A DNA stretch of 64,000 nucleotides. Source: Rhodospirillales bacterium (GTDB lineage: Bacteria > Pseudomonadota > Alphaproteobacteria > Reyranellales > Reyranellaceae). The notes beneath the pieces were generated by a model. It worked only from the letters and a program-made list of their open reading frames with translations, had not been told where the DNA came from and searched no databases. Below, one piece after another: positions 25,248-32,802 of this stretch. How positions within the stretch are numbered: position 1 is the first letter of the stretch; the number at the start of each line of letters is the position of its first letter. The stretch lies in assembly GCA_016185145.1 (NCBI GenBank), contig JACPOB010000160.1, positions 1 through 64,000 on the forward strand, read 5' to 3'. The translations under genes and the position numbers were made by a program.

Positions 25248-26414
25248 ATGACACGGATCAAGCTCGGACGCCGGCAATTCACGATCACGGCGGCAGCCGG
25301 CGCCGCCTCGCTCGCCGCTCCCGCGCTGGCCCAGAGTGAGCCGATCAAGGTCGGTGCGATCTTCCCGTTGTCGGGACCGGCTGGCCCCAACGGCCAGGCG
25401 GTGGTCAGCGCCATCAAGATCGCGGCCGAGATGGTGAACGCCAAGGGCGGCGTGCTGGGCCGCAAGATCGTGGTGATCGCCAAGGACGACGAGAGCACGC
25501 CGGCGGTCGGCGTCACGCGCGCCAACGAGATGGTCGCCGAAAAGGTCGCCGTCGTGATCGAGGGCTGGAACAGCCCGGTGACATTGGCCGAGCAGCCGGT
25601 GCTGGCGCGCGCCAACATCCTCGACATCACCGCGGTATCGAAGGCCGACCCGATCCTGTCCGGCCAGGGCAATCCCTATGCGATCCGCTTGAACAGCTCG
25701 AATGGCCAGGACGGCGCCGTCATCGCCGAGATCCTGCTCAACAAGCTCGACGCCAAGCGCATCGGCTTCCTCACCCAGAACGACGCTTATGGCAACGGCG
25801 CCCAGGCGGTCATCGAGGCGGAGCTGAAGAAGCTCGGCAAGCCCTGGGAGAAGGTCGTCGTCGAGCAGTTCCCCTTCAAGCAGACCGACTTCCGCGTCAG
25901 CCTGGCCAACGTGAAGCAGGCCAAGCCGGATGCCGTCGTCGGCATCAACGCCGCCGAATCCTCGGGCATGCCGGCGCTGATCCAGCAGTACCGCCAGGCC
26001 GGCATCGACGGCACCTTCGTCGGCGCCGTCGGCACCATCCTGCCGACGGTGTTCAGGATCGCCGGCGCCGACATGACCGGCGTGGTCTCGGCCGACATCT
26101 ACTTCCCCGACCTGCCGCCCTTCGACAAGATCAAGGAGAACCTCGAATTCGTCGAAGCCTACAAGCAGGAGCACAAGGAGGCGCCCGACAAGGGCGCGGC
26201 CCTGGGTGCGGCGTCGCTCGAAGTGTGGGCGACGGCGGCCAATGCGGTGAAGAGCCTCGACCGCAAGGCCGTGGCGGAAGCAATCCGCGGCAAGACAGTG
26301 GGCGGCACGATCCTGGGCGACGTGACCTTCGAGGCCAACGGCCAAGCCAAGCACAAGGCGACCATCTTCAAGGTCACGGACGGCAAGACCGCGAAGATCG
26401 AGGTCCTGAAGTAA
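25248..26414 (+). CDS. branched-chain amino acid-type ABC binding protein
   Basis: 388-residue periplasmic receptor of the Leu/Ile/Val (Peripla_BP_6) family. A twin-arginine-like leader (KLGRRQFTITAAAGAASLAAPALAQ) is followed by IKVGAIFPLSGPAGPNGQ, GGVLGRKIVVIAKDDES, and the domain-crossover region GFLTQNDAYGNGA. It delivers its ligand to the permeases encoded downstream. The ligand could be an amino acid, an amide or an aromatic acid, since the family is broad. First gene of a tight operon; GAGGAAG is the ribosome site. Confidence 0.94.
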   Translation: MTRIKLGRRQFTITAAAGAASLAAPALAQSEPIKVGAIFPLSGPAGPNGQAVVSAIKIAAEMVNAKGGVLGRKIVVIAKDDESTPAVGVTRANEMVAEKVAVVIEGWNSPVTLAEQPVLARANILDITAVSKADPILSGQGNPYAIRLNSSNGQDGAVIAEILLNKLDAKRIGFLTQNDAYGNGAQAVIEAELKKLGKPWEKVVVEQFPFKQTDFRVSLANVKQAKPDAVVGINAAESSGMPALIQQYRQAGIDGTFVGAVGTILPTVFRIAGADMTGVVSADIYFPDLPPFDKIKENLEFVEAYKQEHKEAPDKGAALGAASLEVWATAANAVKSLDRKAVAEAIRGKTVGGTILGDVTFEANGQAKHKATIFKVTDGKTAKIEVLK

Positions 26415-27185
26415 TTGACGGGCGAACCGCTCCTCGCCGCCCGTGGCCTGACGGTCCGCTATGGCGCGCTGACGGCGCTCGTCGACATGTCGTGGCAGGT
26501 CGCTGCCGGCGAGATTTTAGGCATCATCGGTCCCAACGGCGCCGGCAAGAGCTCGTGCTTCGCCGCGATGACGCATGCCGTGCCGCGCCAGGGCGACGTC
26601 TTCCTCGCCGGCGAGCGCGTCACCGACCTGCCGACCTATGAGCTGGCGCGTCGAGGCCTGCGCCGGACGTTCCAGCAGAACGCCTTCTTCGGCGAGCTGA
26701 CGCTCTTGGAGAACGCCATGGCGGCGATGCTGCGCGAGCACTCGACCTCGCTGCCGCGCTCCATCGCGCTGCCGTGGAAGGAGATGGCGACGCGCCGGCA
26801 AGCCGAAGCGGCGGCGGCCGAACTGCTGTCGTCGTTCGGGATCGGTCCGGACGAACACGGCAAGCGGCCGGGCGACATCGCCTATGGAACGCAGCGCCTG
26901 CTCTCGGTCGTGCTGGCGTACGGCTCCGGCGCCCGTGCCCTGCTGATCGACGAGCCGGCCGCCGGCACCGGCGGCAGCGACATGAAGCGCCTGGCCGATC
27001 TGCTGGTCGATCTGCGCCGGCGCGGCGTCGCCGTGGTGGTGATCGAGCATCACATGGACCTGATCATGGCGATCGCCGACCGCATCGTCGTGATCGATCA
27101 GGGCCGCAAGCTCGCCGAAGGCACGCCGGCCGAGGTGCAGCGCAACGACGCCGTTCTCGAAGCCTATCTGGGACGCGCGGCATGA
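26415..27185 (+). CDS. ABC transporter ATPase, LivG type
   Basis: 256-residue ATPase. It starts with TTG directly after the preceding TAA, with no gap. Walker A GPNGAGKSS, the LivG-like signature region IAYGTQRLLSV, Walker B LLIDEPAAG and the switch VIEHHMDLIMAIADR are seen. The signature lacks the full LSGGQ, as is normal for LivG (PYGxQR). The TTG start and the absent spacer suggest translation coupled to the receptor gene at a lower rate. Four-base overlap with the next gene. Confidence 0.94.
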   Translation: MTGEPLLAARGLTVRYGALTALVDMSWQVAAGEILGIIGPNGAGKSSCFAAMTHAVPRQGDVFLAGERVTDLPTYELARRGLRRTFQQNAFFGELTLLENAMAAMLREHSTSLPRSIALPWKEMATRRQAEAAAAELLSSFGIGPDEHGKRPGDIAYGTQRLLSVVLAYGSGARALLIDEPAAGTGGSDMKRLADLLVDLRRRGVAVVVIEHHMDLIMAIADRIVVIDQGRKLAEGTPAEVQRNDAVLEAYLGRAA

Positions 27186-27913
27186 CAAACGCGCTGGAAG
27201 CCTCCGGCCTCTCGGCGCGCTATGGCGGCAATGTCGCCGTCGACGGCGTAGAGGTCACGGTCGCCGCCGGCCACATGGTCGGCATGGTCGGCGCCAACGG
27301 CGCGGGCAAGAGCACGCTGATCAACGCGCTCGCCGGCTGGTCGCGCGGCCGGCCGACGGTGCGCGGCAGCGTCCGGCTGGCCGGCGAATCGATGGACGGC
27401 CTGCCGCCGCATCGCCGCGCCGAGCGCGGACTGGTGCTGGTGCCGGAGGGCAAGGGCATCTTCGCCGACCTCACGGTGATGGAGAACCTCGCCCTGGTGC
27501 GGCCGCCCACCGACACGACCGGGCGGCACGTCTTCTCCATGGACGACATCTTCGATCTGTTCCCGCGGCTCGCCGAACGCCGCAGCCACAAGGGCGGCAT
27601 GCTGTCGGGCGGCGAGCGCCAGATGGTGGCGGTGAGCCGCGCGCTGCGCGCCGCGCCCAAGGTGCTGCTGCTCGACGAGCCGTCGGCCGGCCTGGCGCCG
27701 CGACTGGTCTACGACCTGCTCTCGACCATGCGCGGCCTGGTCGATCGCGGCCTGTCGCTGCTGCTGGTCGAGCAGAACGTGCGCGCGACCTTGGAAATCG
27801 TCGACGAGCTCTACCTGCTGGAGCGCGGCCATGTCGTCGCCAAGGGCGCCGCCGCCGCCATGAAGGACGATCCGCGCATCCTCGAAGCCTATCTGGGAAG
27901 CCTGAGCGCATGA
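27182..27913 (+). CDS. ABC transporter ATPase, LivF type
   Basis: 243-residue ATPase, second nucleotide-binding subunit. Walker A GANGAGKST, RGLVLVPEGKGIFADLTVMENL (typical LivF), signature LSGGERQMVAVSRAL, LLLDEPSAGLAP and VEQNVRATLEIVD. It starts at the ATG that overlaps the LivG stop and in turn overlaps the permease gene at 27910 by four bases. Confidence 0.95.
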   Translation: MTNALEASGLSARYGGNVAVDGVEVTVAAGHMVGMVGANGAGKSTLINALAGWSRGRPTVRGSVRLAGESMDGLPPHRRAERGLVLVPEGKGIFADLTVMENLALVRPPTDTTGRHVFSMDDIFDLFPRLAERRSHKGGMLSGGERQMVAVSRALRAAPKVLLLDEPSAGLAPRLVYDLLSTMRGLVDRGLSLLLVEQNVRATLEIVDELYLLERGHVVAKGAAAAMKDDPRILEAYLGSLSA

Positions 27914-28764
27914 ACCTCGCGCAACAGATCATCAACGGCCTGGTGCTGGGCTCGGGCTACGCCCTGATCGCGATCGGCTGGACGGTGCTGCTGGGCGCCG
28001 CGCGGCTGGTCAACTTCGCCCATGGCCAGCTCTACATGCTGGGCGCCTTCCTCGCCTGGGCGGCAATGGCCAAGCTCGGCGTGAGCTACTTCGTCGCCGT
28101 GCCGCTCGCGGTGCTGGTGCTCGGCCTGCTGGGCGTGCTGCTGCAGACCATGATGCTGCCGCTGGTCATGCAGCAGAACCTGACCAGCCTGATGATCGTC
28201 ACCCTGGGTTTCGGCTACGTCTTCACCGGCGGCGCGGCGCGCATCTTCGGCGGCGACCCCGAGCGCTTCATCAGCCCGTTGCAGACCGCCAGCATCCGCT
28301 TCGGCGAGATCTGGTTCACCTGGCAGGACGTGGTGACGCTGGCCGGCACGCTGCTGCTGTTCGGCCTGCTGTGGCTGGTGCTGAACCGCACGCGCCTCGG
28401 CGCTCTGGTGCGCTCGGTTGCCGAAGACCCCAAGCTGGCGCAGCTCTTCGGCATCAATGCCGCACAGGTCTATATCGGCGTCTTCGTCTTCGAATGCGCC
28501 GCCGTGGCGCTGGGCGCGGGTTTGGTGGCGCCGCGCAGCCCCATCCTGACCAGCATGGGCTTCGACGAGGTGATCCTGACTTTCGTCGTCGTCGTGCTGG
28601 GCGGCATCGGCAGCGTCGGCGGCAGCCTCCTGGCCGGCTTCGGCCTCGGCATGTTCACTGCGCTGTTCGGCGCGCTGGTGTCGCCGGCCTACACGACGGC
28701 GGCGGCATTCCTGCTGCTGCTGATCGTGCTGGTGACGCGGCCGCGCGGCCTGGCGGCGCGATGA
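27910..28764 (+). CDS. ABC transporter permease, LivH type
   Basis: 284-residue inner-membrane permease with about eight helices. The LivH markers are the first helix IINGLVLGSGYALIAIGWTVL with LVNFAHGQLYMLGAF, the EAA-like region VRSVAEDPKLAQLFGIN, and FVVVVLGGIGSVGGSLLAG. The start overlaps the LivF stop and the end overlaps the LivM start. It pairs with the next permease to form the channel. Confidence 0.95.
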   Translation: MNLAQQIINGLVLGSGYALIAIGWTVLLGAARLVNFAHGQLYMLGAFLAWAAMAKLGVSYFVAVPLAVLVLGLLGVLLQTMMLPLVMQQNLTSLMIVTLGFGYVFTGGAARIFGGDPERFISPLQTASIRFGEIWFTWQDVVTLAGTLLLFGLLWLVLNRTRLGALVRSVAEDPKLAQLFGINAAQVYIGVFVFECAAVALGAGLVAPRSPILTSMGFDEVILTFVVVVLGGIGSVGGSLLAGFGLGMFTALFGALVSPAYTTAAAFLLLLIVLVTRPRGLAAR

Positions 28765-29714
28765 AGCACCTCGCCACGCCCGCGGCCCTCATCCTCGCCG
28801 CCCTCGCCTGGTTCGTGCCCAGCGTCGCCGGCGGTGCGCCGGTGGTCTACGCCGCCTGCACCACCATCGCCATTCTCGCGGTGATGTCCTACGGCGCCGA
28901 CCTGATCCTTTCCTATCTCGGCGAAGTCAGCCTGGGGCACACGATCTTCTGGGCCGCCGGCGGTTACGTCGCGGCGATGCTGTCGGTGAATGCCGGCTGG
29001 AACGGCTGGCAGACGGCCGGCGCCTCGATCGTCGTCTCCATGGCGCTGGCTGCCGTGCTCGGCCTGGTCACCCTGCGGACGCGCGAGTTCGTCTTCTCGC
29101 TGGTGACCTACGCCGCCGCCGTCGTCGCCATGGAGGTCGCCTTCAACTGGTCGTTCCTGGGCGGCTCCGACGGCATCGTCGGCATCCCGCCGCTGCAGCT
29201 CACCCTGTTCGGCGTCGGCGTGACCGGCGGCGGCAATGAGGAGCTCTGGCCGGTCGCCTGGGCGCTCCTGCTGCTGACCTTGCTGTTCGTCCAGCGCTTC
29301 CGCCGCTCGCGGCTCGGCACCAGCGCGCTCATGGTTCAGATGAACCCCGACCTCGCGCAGGCGCTGGGCGTCAACGCCAGGTCGGTGCGCTTCCTGGTCT
29401 TCGTCGCCTCGGCGCCGATCTCGGCCCTGGCCGGCTGGCTCTACGCCTACCAGCGCGCCTATGTCGGTCCCGACATGTTCGAGAGCTACTTCCTGGTGCT
29501 GATGCTGACGGCGATCGTGATCGTCGGCCGGCGCCTGCTGCTGGGACCGCTGATCGGCACGGCGCTGATCATCGTGCAGCAGACCTTCTTCTCGATCGGC
29601 GGCGATGGTGACAAGATCATCCTCGGCGCCGTGCTCGCCGGCATCCTGCTGCTGTGGCCCTCGGGCATGATCGGCGTCTGGGAAGCACTGGGCGCGCGCA
29701 AGCGCCCCACCTAG
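28761..29714 (+). CDS. ABC transporter permease, LivM type
   Basis: 317-residue inner-membrane permease, partner of the LivH-type subunit. Hydrophobic helices run through most of the chain, with LILSYLGEVSLGHTIFWAAGGY as the family marker and LGTSALMVQMNPDLAQALGVN as the coupling loop. The late segment LMLTAIVIVGRRLLLGPLIG replaces the usual VVIGGLGS pattern and is slightly divergent. Last transporter gene of the operon; a GST gene follows after 13 bases. Confidence 0.93.
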   Translation: MKHLATPAALILAALAWFVPSVAGGAPVVYAACTTIAILAVMSYGADLILSYLGEVSLGHTIFWAAGGYVAAMLSVNAGWNGWQTAGASIVVSMALAAVLGLVTLRTREFVFSLVTYAAAVVAMEVAFNWSFLGGSDGIVGIPPLQLTLFGVGVTGGGNEELWPVAWALLLLTLLFVQRFRRSRLGTSALMVQMNPDLAQALGVNARSVRFLVFVASAPISALAGWLYAYQRAYVGPDMFESYFLVLMLTAIVIVGRRLLLGPLIGTALIIVQQTFFSIGGDGDKIILGAVLAGILLLWPSGMIGVWEALGARKRPT

Positions 29715-29727
29715 AGGGTTCTCCGCC

Positions 29728-30306
29728 ATGCTGACCTTGTATTACTCGCCCGGCTCCAGTTCGCTCGCGGTGCATATCGCCCTGAACGAAGTCGGCGCCA
29801 CGTTCGACGCCAAACCGCTGACCCTGGAAAAGGACACGCGCGCGCCCGCGTTCCGGGCCGTCAACCCGAACGGCAAGGTGCCGGTACTGATGATCGACGG
29901 CCGCCCGCTGACCGAGGTCGCCGGTTGCCTGTTCTACCTGGCGCGCGCCTATCCGCAGGCGAAGCTGCTGCCTGCGAACGATCCCGAGGCCGAGGCCCAG
30001 GTGGTGTCGTGGATGTCCTTCGTCGCCTCGGGCATCCATCCGTCGCGGCAGGCCGGACCGGAGCGCGTGCGCGAGGTCTGGCAGGTTGCCGAGAAGCGGC
30101 TCGGTGGCAAGGAATGGGCCGTCGGCGCCTATTCGATCGCCGACATCCACCTGTTCCGCCTCTACTGGCGCTTCCGCGGCCCGCTCGAGCTCAAGGCCAC
30201 GGACTATCCCGGCATCCACGCCCACTACGAGCGCATGCTGGCGCGACCTGCCGTCAAGAAGACCCTCGAGGCCGAGGAGAAGATCACCTCGTCGTTGCCG
30301 CGTTAG
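29728..30306 (+). CDS. glutathione S-transferase-like protein
   Basis: 192 residues in the cytosolic GST layout: an N-terminal thioredoxin-like domain (MLTLYYSPGSSSLAVHIALNE, with a Ser-rich active-site turn, then NPNGKVPVLMIDG and the glutathione-contacting LTEVAGCLFYLA) and an all-helical C-terminal domain with the conserved SIADIHLFRLY. It lies 13 bases after the last permease gene with GAGGG upstream, so it is probably the final gene of the liv-type operon. It may modify the imported compound or serve stress defence. Confidence 0.88.
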   Translation: MLTLYYSPGSSSLAVHIALNEVGATFDAKPLTLEKDTRAPAFRAVNPNGKVPVLMIDGRPLTEVAGCLFYLARAYPQAKLLPANDPEAEAQVVSWMSFVASGIHPSRQAGPERVREVWQVAEKRLGGKEWAVGAYSIADIHLFRLYWRFRGPLELKATDYPGIHAHYERMLARPAVKKTLEAEEKITSSLPR

Positions 30307-30312
30307 CGATGA

Positions 30313-30384
30313 CTGTCACCCCCGAGCGCAGCGAGGGGCCTTTGGGCAGCAGGAAAGGTCCCTCGCTTTCGCTCGGGATGACAG
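30313..30384. repeat. palindromic repeat, TGTCA-CCCGAGCG family, copy 1
   Basis: Imperfect inverted repeat (arms about 30313-30340 and 30357-30384) with the ends CTGTCA/TGACAG and the GAGCGCAGCGAGGG core. It lies between the convergent GST and oxidoreductase genes. A short relative is at 62515-62547. Confidence 0.65.
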
Positions 30385-30408
30385 CCATATCGTGCCAACG
30401 GCCGTGCG

Positions 30409-31386
30409 TCAGGCCTCGAGCAGCAACTTGCCGGCGACGTGACGGCCTTCCAGGCGGCGGTGCATCTCGGCCGCCTCGGCCAATGGGAACACGCCCTCGA
30501 TCGGCACCTTCAGCCAGCCGGCGGCAATGCCGCCAAGGACGTGGTCGATGCCCTTCTCCCATTCGGGCAGGGCATGGTCGACATGGCCGAGATGCAGGCG
30601 CGTGAAAGTCTGCGAGCGCGGCAGGATGCGCTCGCGGATGTTCTTGAAGGGCTGGCCCTCGGCCTCACCGATGCTGACGACGTGGCCGAGCTTCTTCACG
30701 ACGTTGAAGGTGCGGTCGAGCATGGTGGCGCCGTAGGAGTCGATGGCGAGATCGACTCCCCTGCCGCCAGTGAAGTCGATCACCGCCTTCTCGAAGTCCT
30801 CGGTTGAGGTCACGACCACGCGCTCCGCGCCGTATTCGAGCGCGCGCTTCTCCTTGCCAAGCGTGCCAGTGGTGCCGATGACGCGTGCACCCGCCTGCAC
30901 CGCAAGCTGGGTACACATCAACCCGACGCCACCGCCCACGGCATTGACCAGGATCGTATCGCCCTTGCCGACGCCGCCATAGACCGTCCACATCATGTGA
31001 TAGGCCGTCAGGGCCTGGATCGGAAAGGCGGCGGCGACGTCGAGCCCGACCGCGGCGGGCAGCCTGATCAGCCCCGACGCGCCGGCGACGCATCTCTCGG
31101 CATAGGCGCCGCCTTTTTCGGGGAAAGCGGCGACGCGGTCGCCTACCCTGACGCCCGTCACGCCTGTGCCGAGAGCGGCGACCGTTCCCGACACCTCGAA
31201 GCCCAGGACCATAGGATAGGTCATGGCATGCGGGTAGATCCCCATCCGCACCTGCGTGTCGGCCCAATTGCAGCCGGCATAGGCGACGTCCAGCAGCACC
31301 TCGCCGGCGCCGGGCACCGGATCGGGCATTTCAGCCAGGGTAAGTTGGTCCGGCCCGCCGAGCGCATGGATCACAACAGCTTTCAT
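30409..31386 (-). CDS. NADPH:quinone oxidoreductase-like (MDR family)
   Basis: 325-residue medium-chain dehydrogenase/reductase of the zinc-free quinone-reductase branch. MKAVVIHALGGPDQL at the start, AGCNWADTQVRMG, GFEVSGTVAALGTGV, the nucleotide-binding loop VNAVGGGVGLMCTQLA and VDLAIDSYGA are present. The catalytic-zinc and structural-zinc cysteines of alcohol dehydrogenases are absent. It would reduce quinones or unsaturated carbonyls with NADPH. GAGGAG lies 7 bases before the ATG at 31386. Confidence 0.9.
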   Translation of the reverse strand: MKAVVIHALGGPDQLTLAEMPDPVPGAGEVLLDVAYAGCNWADTQVRMGIYPHAMTYPMVLGFEVSGTVAALGTGVTGVRVGDRVAAFPEKGGAYAERCVAGASGLIRLPAAVGLDVAAAFPIQALTAYHMMWTVYGGVGKGDTILVNAVGGGVGLMCTQLAVQAGARVIGTTGTLGKEKRALEYGAERVVVTSTEDFEKAVIDFTGGRGVDLAIDSYGATMLDRTFNVVKKLGHVVSIGEAEGQPFKNIRERILPRSQTFTRLHLGHVDHALPEWEKGIDHVLGGIAAGWLKVPIEGVFPLAEAAEMHRRLEGRHVAGKLLLEA

Positions 31387-31471
31387 CGCGCATCTCCTCG
31401 GAGGCAGAGGGCGCAAGTCCCATGCCGACAATCGTCGGCATGTCGGCGGTCTCCGGCTGACCGTCGACTTC

Positions 31472-31735
31472 TTAAGATGACGGATAAAGGCCGCGGCCGC
31501 GGGCGAAGAGCCGCGTCAATCCCAGCAGGGCATCGATGTTCGGGGTCGGCACGGCCGTCACGATGGCGTCGAGCTCGATCGGACGGCCGCGCTCGGCATC
31601 GAGCAGCATCGAGGTCTTGAAGGCGCCGAGCTCGCGCGTCACGGCGTGGCGCGCCTCCGGATCCTGGTCGATGGCGATGGTGTGGCCGAAGTCCAGGACG
31701 CGAACTCCCTGGAGCGGTGCAGGCGAACGCGTCAC
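31472..31735 (-). pseudogene. CaiB-PanE chimeric remnant
   Basis: An 87-codon open frame that starts at a GTG overlapping the HMG-CoA lyase stop by four bases. The first part (PLQGVRVLDFGHTIA) is the N-terminus of a family III CoA-transferase (CaiB/BaiF). From IDQDPEARHAVTRELGAFKT onward it reads as the C-terminal domain of a ketopantoate reductase-like protein (SMLLDAERGRPIELDAIV, then PTPNIDALLGLTRLF). About ten residues usually found between those two blocks (after AVV) are missing. So at least one large deletion joined the ends of two unrelated genes in frame, and a second small deletion is likely. It lacks both active sites and is almost surely non-functional. Confidence 0.75.
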
Positions 31736-32691
31736 GCCGCCCTCCGGCGGAAGCCGTCGAGCGAGCCCGCGCGCAAGGCGGCGCTGGGCAGGCGATGGCC
31801 GACGATCGTCTCGGCGAGACGCCCGGCCTCGATCAGCGCGTCGAGATCGATGCCGGTCTCGATGCCCATCTCGTTGCACAGCATGACGAGTTCTTCCGAG
31901 GCGATATTGCCCGGCGCGCCGGGCTGCGCGGCGAACGGGCAGCCGCCCAGGCCGCCCACCGCGGCATCGAATTTGGTGACGCCGAGCCTCAGCCCCTCGT
32001 AGGCGTTGGATATGCCGAGCCCGCGCGTGTCGTGCAGGTGCAACGAAACTTCCAGCTCGGGCCAGCGCTCGCGCACCGCGCCGACGACGCGCGCCACCTT
32101 CTGCGGCGTCGCCCAGCCCATCGAATCGGCCAACCCGACGGTCTTGTAGGAAAAGCCGTAGTCGCGCGCGATGGCGAGACCGTCCTCGATCGCGCCGGTG
32201 ACCTGGCTGACGGCGACGTCGCCGGAGAAGTTGCAGCCGAACGAGGCCATGACCAGCAGCCGGGTCACCGGCACGCCGGCTGCAAGATGGGCTTCGGTGG
32301 TCTTGCGCATGGCGGCGAGGTGCCCGGCACGGTCGCGGTTGAGGTTCTTGAGCGAAAAGGCCTCGGAGGCGGAGAAGGCAACGGCGCCGTCGATCTGCAG
32401 CCGGTCCTTGAAGGCAAGCGCGCGCCGCATGCCGTGCGAGTTGAACCACAAGGCGGTGTAGGCAACGCCCGGCTTTGGCGTGAAACCTCCCACCACCGCC
32501 TCCGCATCCGCCCAGCCGGGGACCAGCGAGGTGTTGACGAACGAGGCGACCTCGATGGCGCGAAGGCCCGTCGCCGACAGCGCATCGATCAGCGCGATCT
32601 TGTCTTTCGTGGAGATCGGGCCGGGCTCGATCTGGAAGCCCTCGCGCGGTCCCTGTTCTTCGATGGCGATCTTCTTCGGCAGGTCGGACAT
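31732..32691 (-). CDS. hydroxymethylglutaryl-CoA lyase-like enzyme
   Basis: 319-residue TIM-barrel lyase of the HMG-CoA lyase/DRE-TIM group, which cleaves 3-hydroxy-3-methylglutaryl-CoA or similar acyl-CoAs to acetyl-CoA and a keto acid. IEEQGPREGFQIE carries the DRE-type metal residues in modified form (PRE), HLHDTRGLG supplies the metal histidines, and GGLGGCPFA is the lyase signature with the catalytic Cys. AAGGAGG is the ribosome site. The CaiB-type CoA-transferase start that overlaps its 3' end suggests it once sat in a two-gene leucine or itaconate-like CoA pathway, now broken. Confidence 0.92.
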   Translation of the reverse strand: MSDLPKKIAIEEQGPREGFQIEPGPISTKDKIALIDALSATGLRAIEVASFVNTSLVPGWADAEAVVGGFTPKPGVAYTALWFNSHGMRRALAFKDRLQIDGAVAFSASEAFSLKNLNRDRAGHLAAMRKTTEAHLAAGVPVTRLLVMASFGCNFSGDVAVSQVTGAIEDGLAIARDYGFSYKTVGLADSMGWATPQKVARVVGAVRERWPELEVSLHLHDTRGLGISNAYEGLRLGVTKFDAAVGGLGGCPFAAQPGAPGNIASEELVMLCNEMGIETGIDLDALIEAGRLAETIVGHRLPSAALRAGSLDGFRRRAA

Positions 32692-32739
32692 GGGCGCCTC
32701 CTTTGGACCTGAGATTGCGCTGGCTCAAGCTCGAATACA

Positions 32740-32802
32740 ATCTTCCGGACCGCGCGCATTTGAATACGCTTGAGCGCGCAGGATGCGCGCGGTCCGGAAG
32801 AT
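32740..32802. repeat. palindromic repeat, GGACC family, copy 2
   Basis: Perfect 20-bp arms: 32740-32759 and 32783-32802, sharing the core TTCCGGACCGCG with the copies at 48311 and 49736. The right end abuts the stop codon of the molybdopterin hydroxylase gene. Confidence 0.85.
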
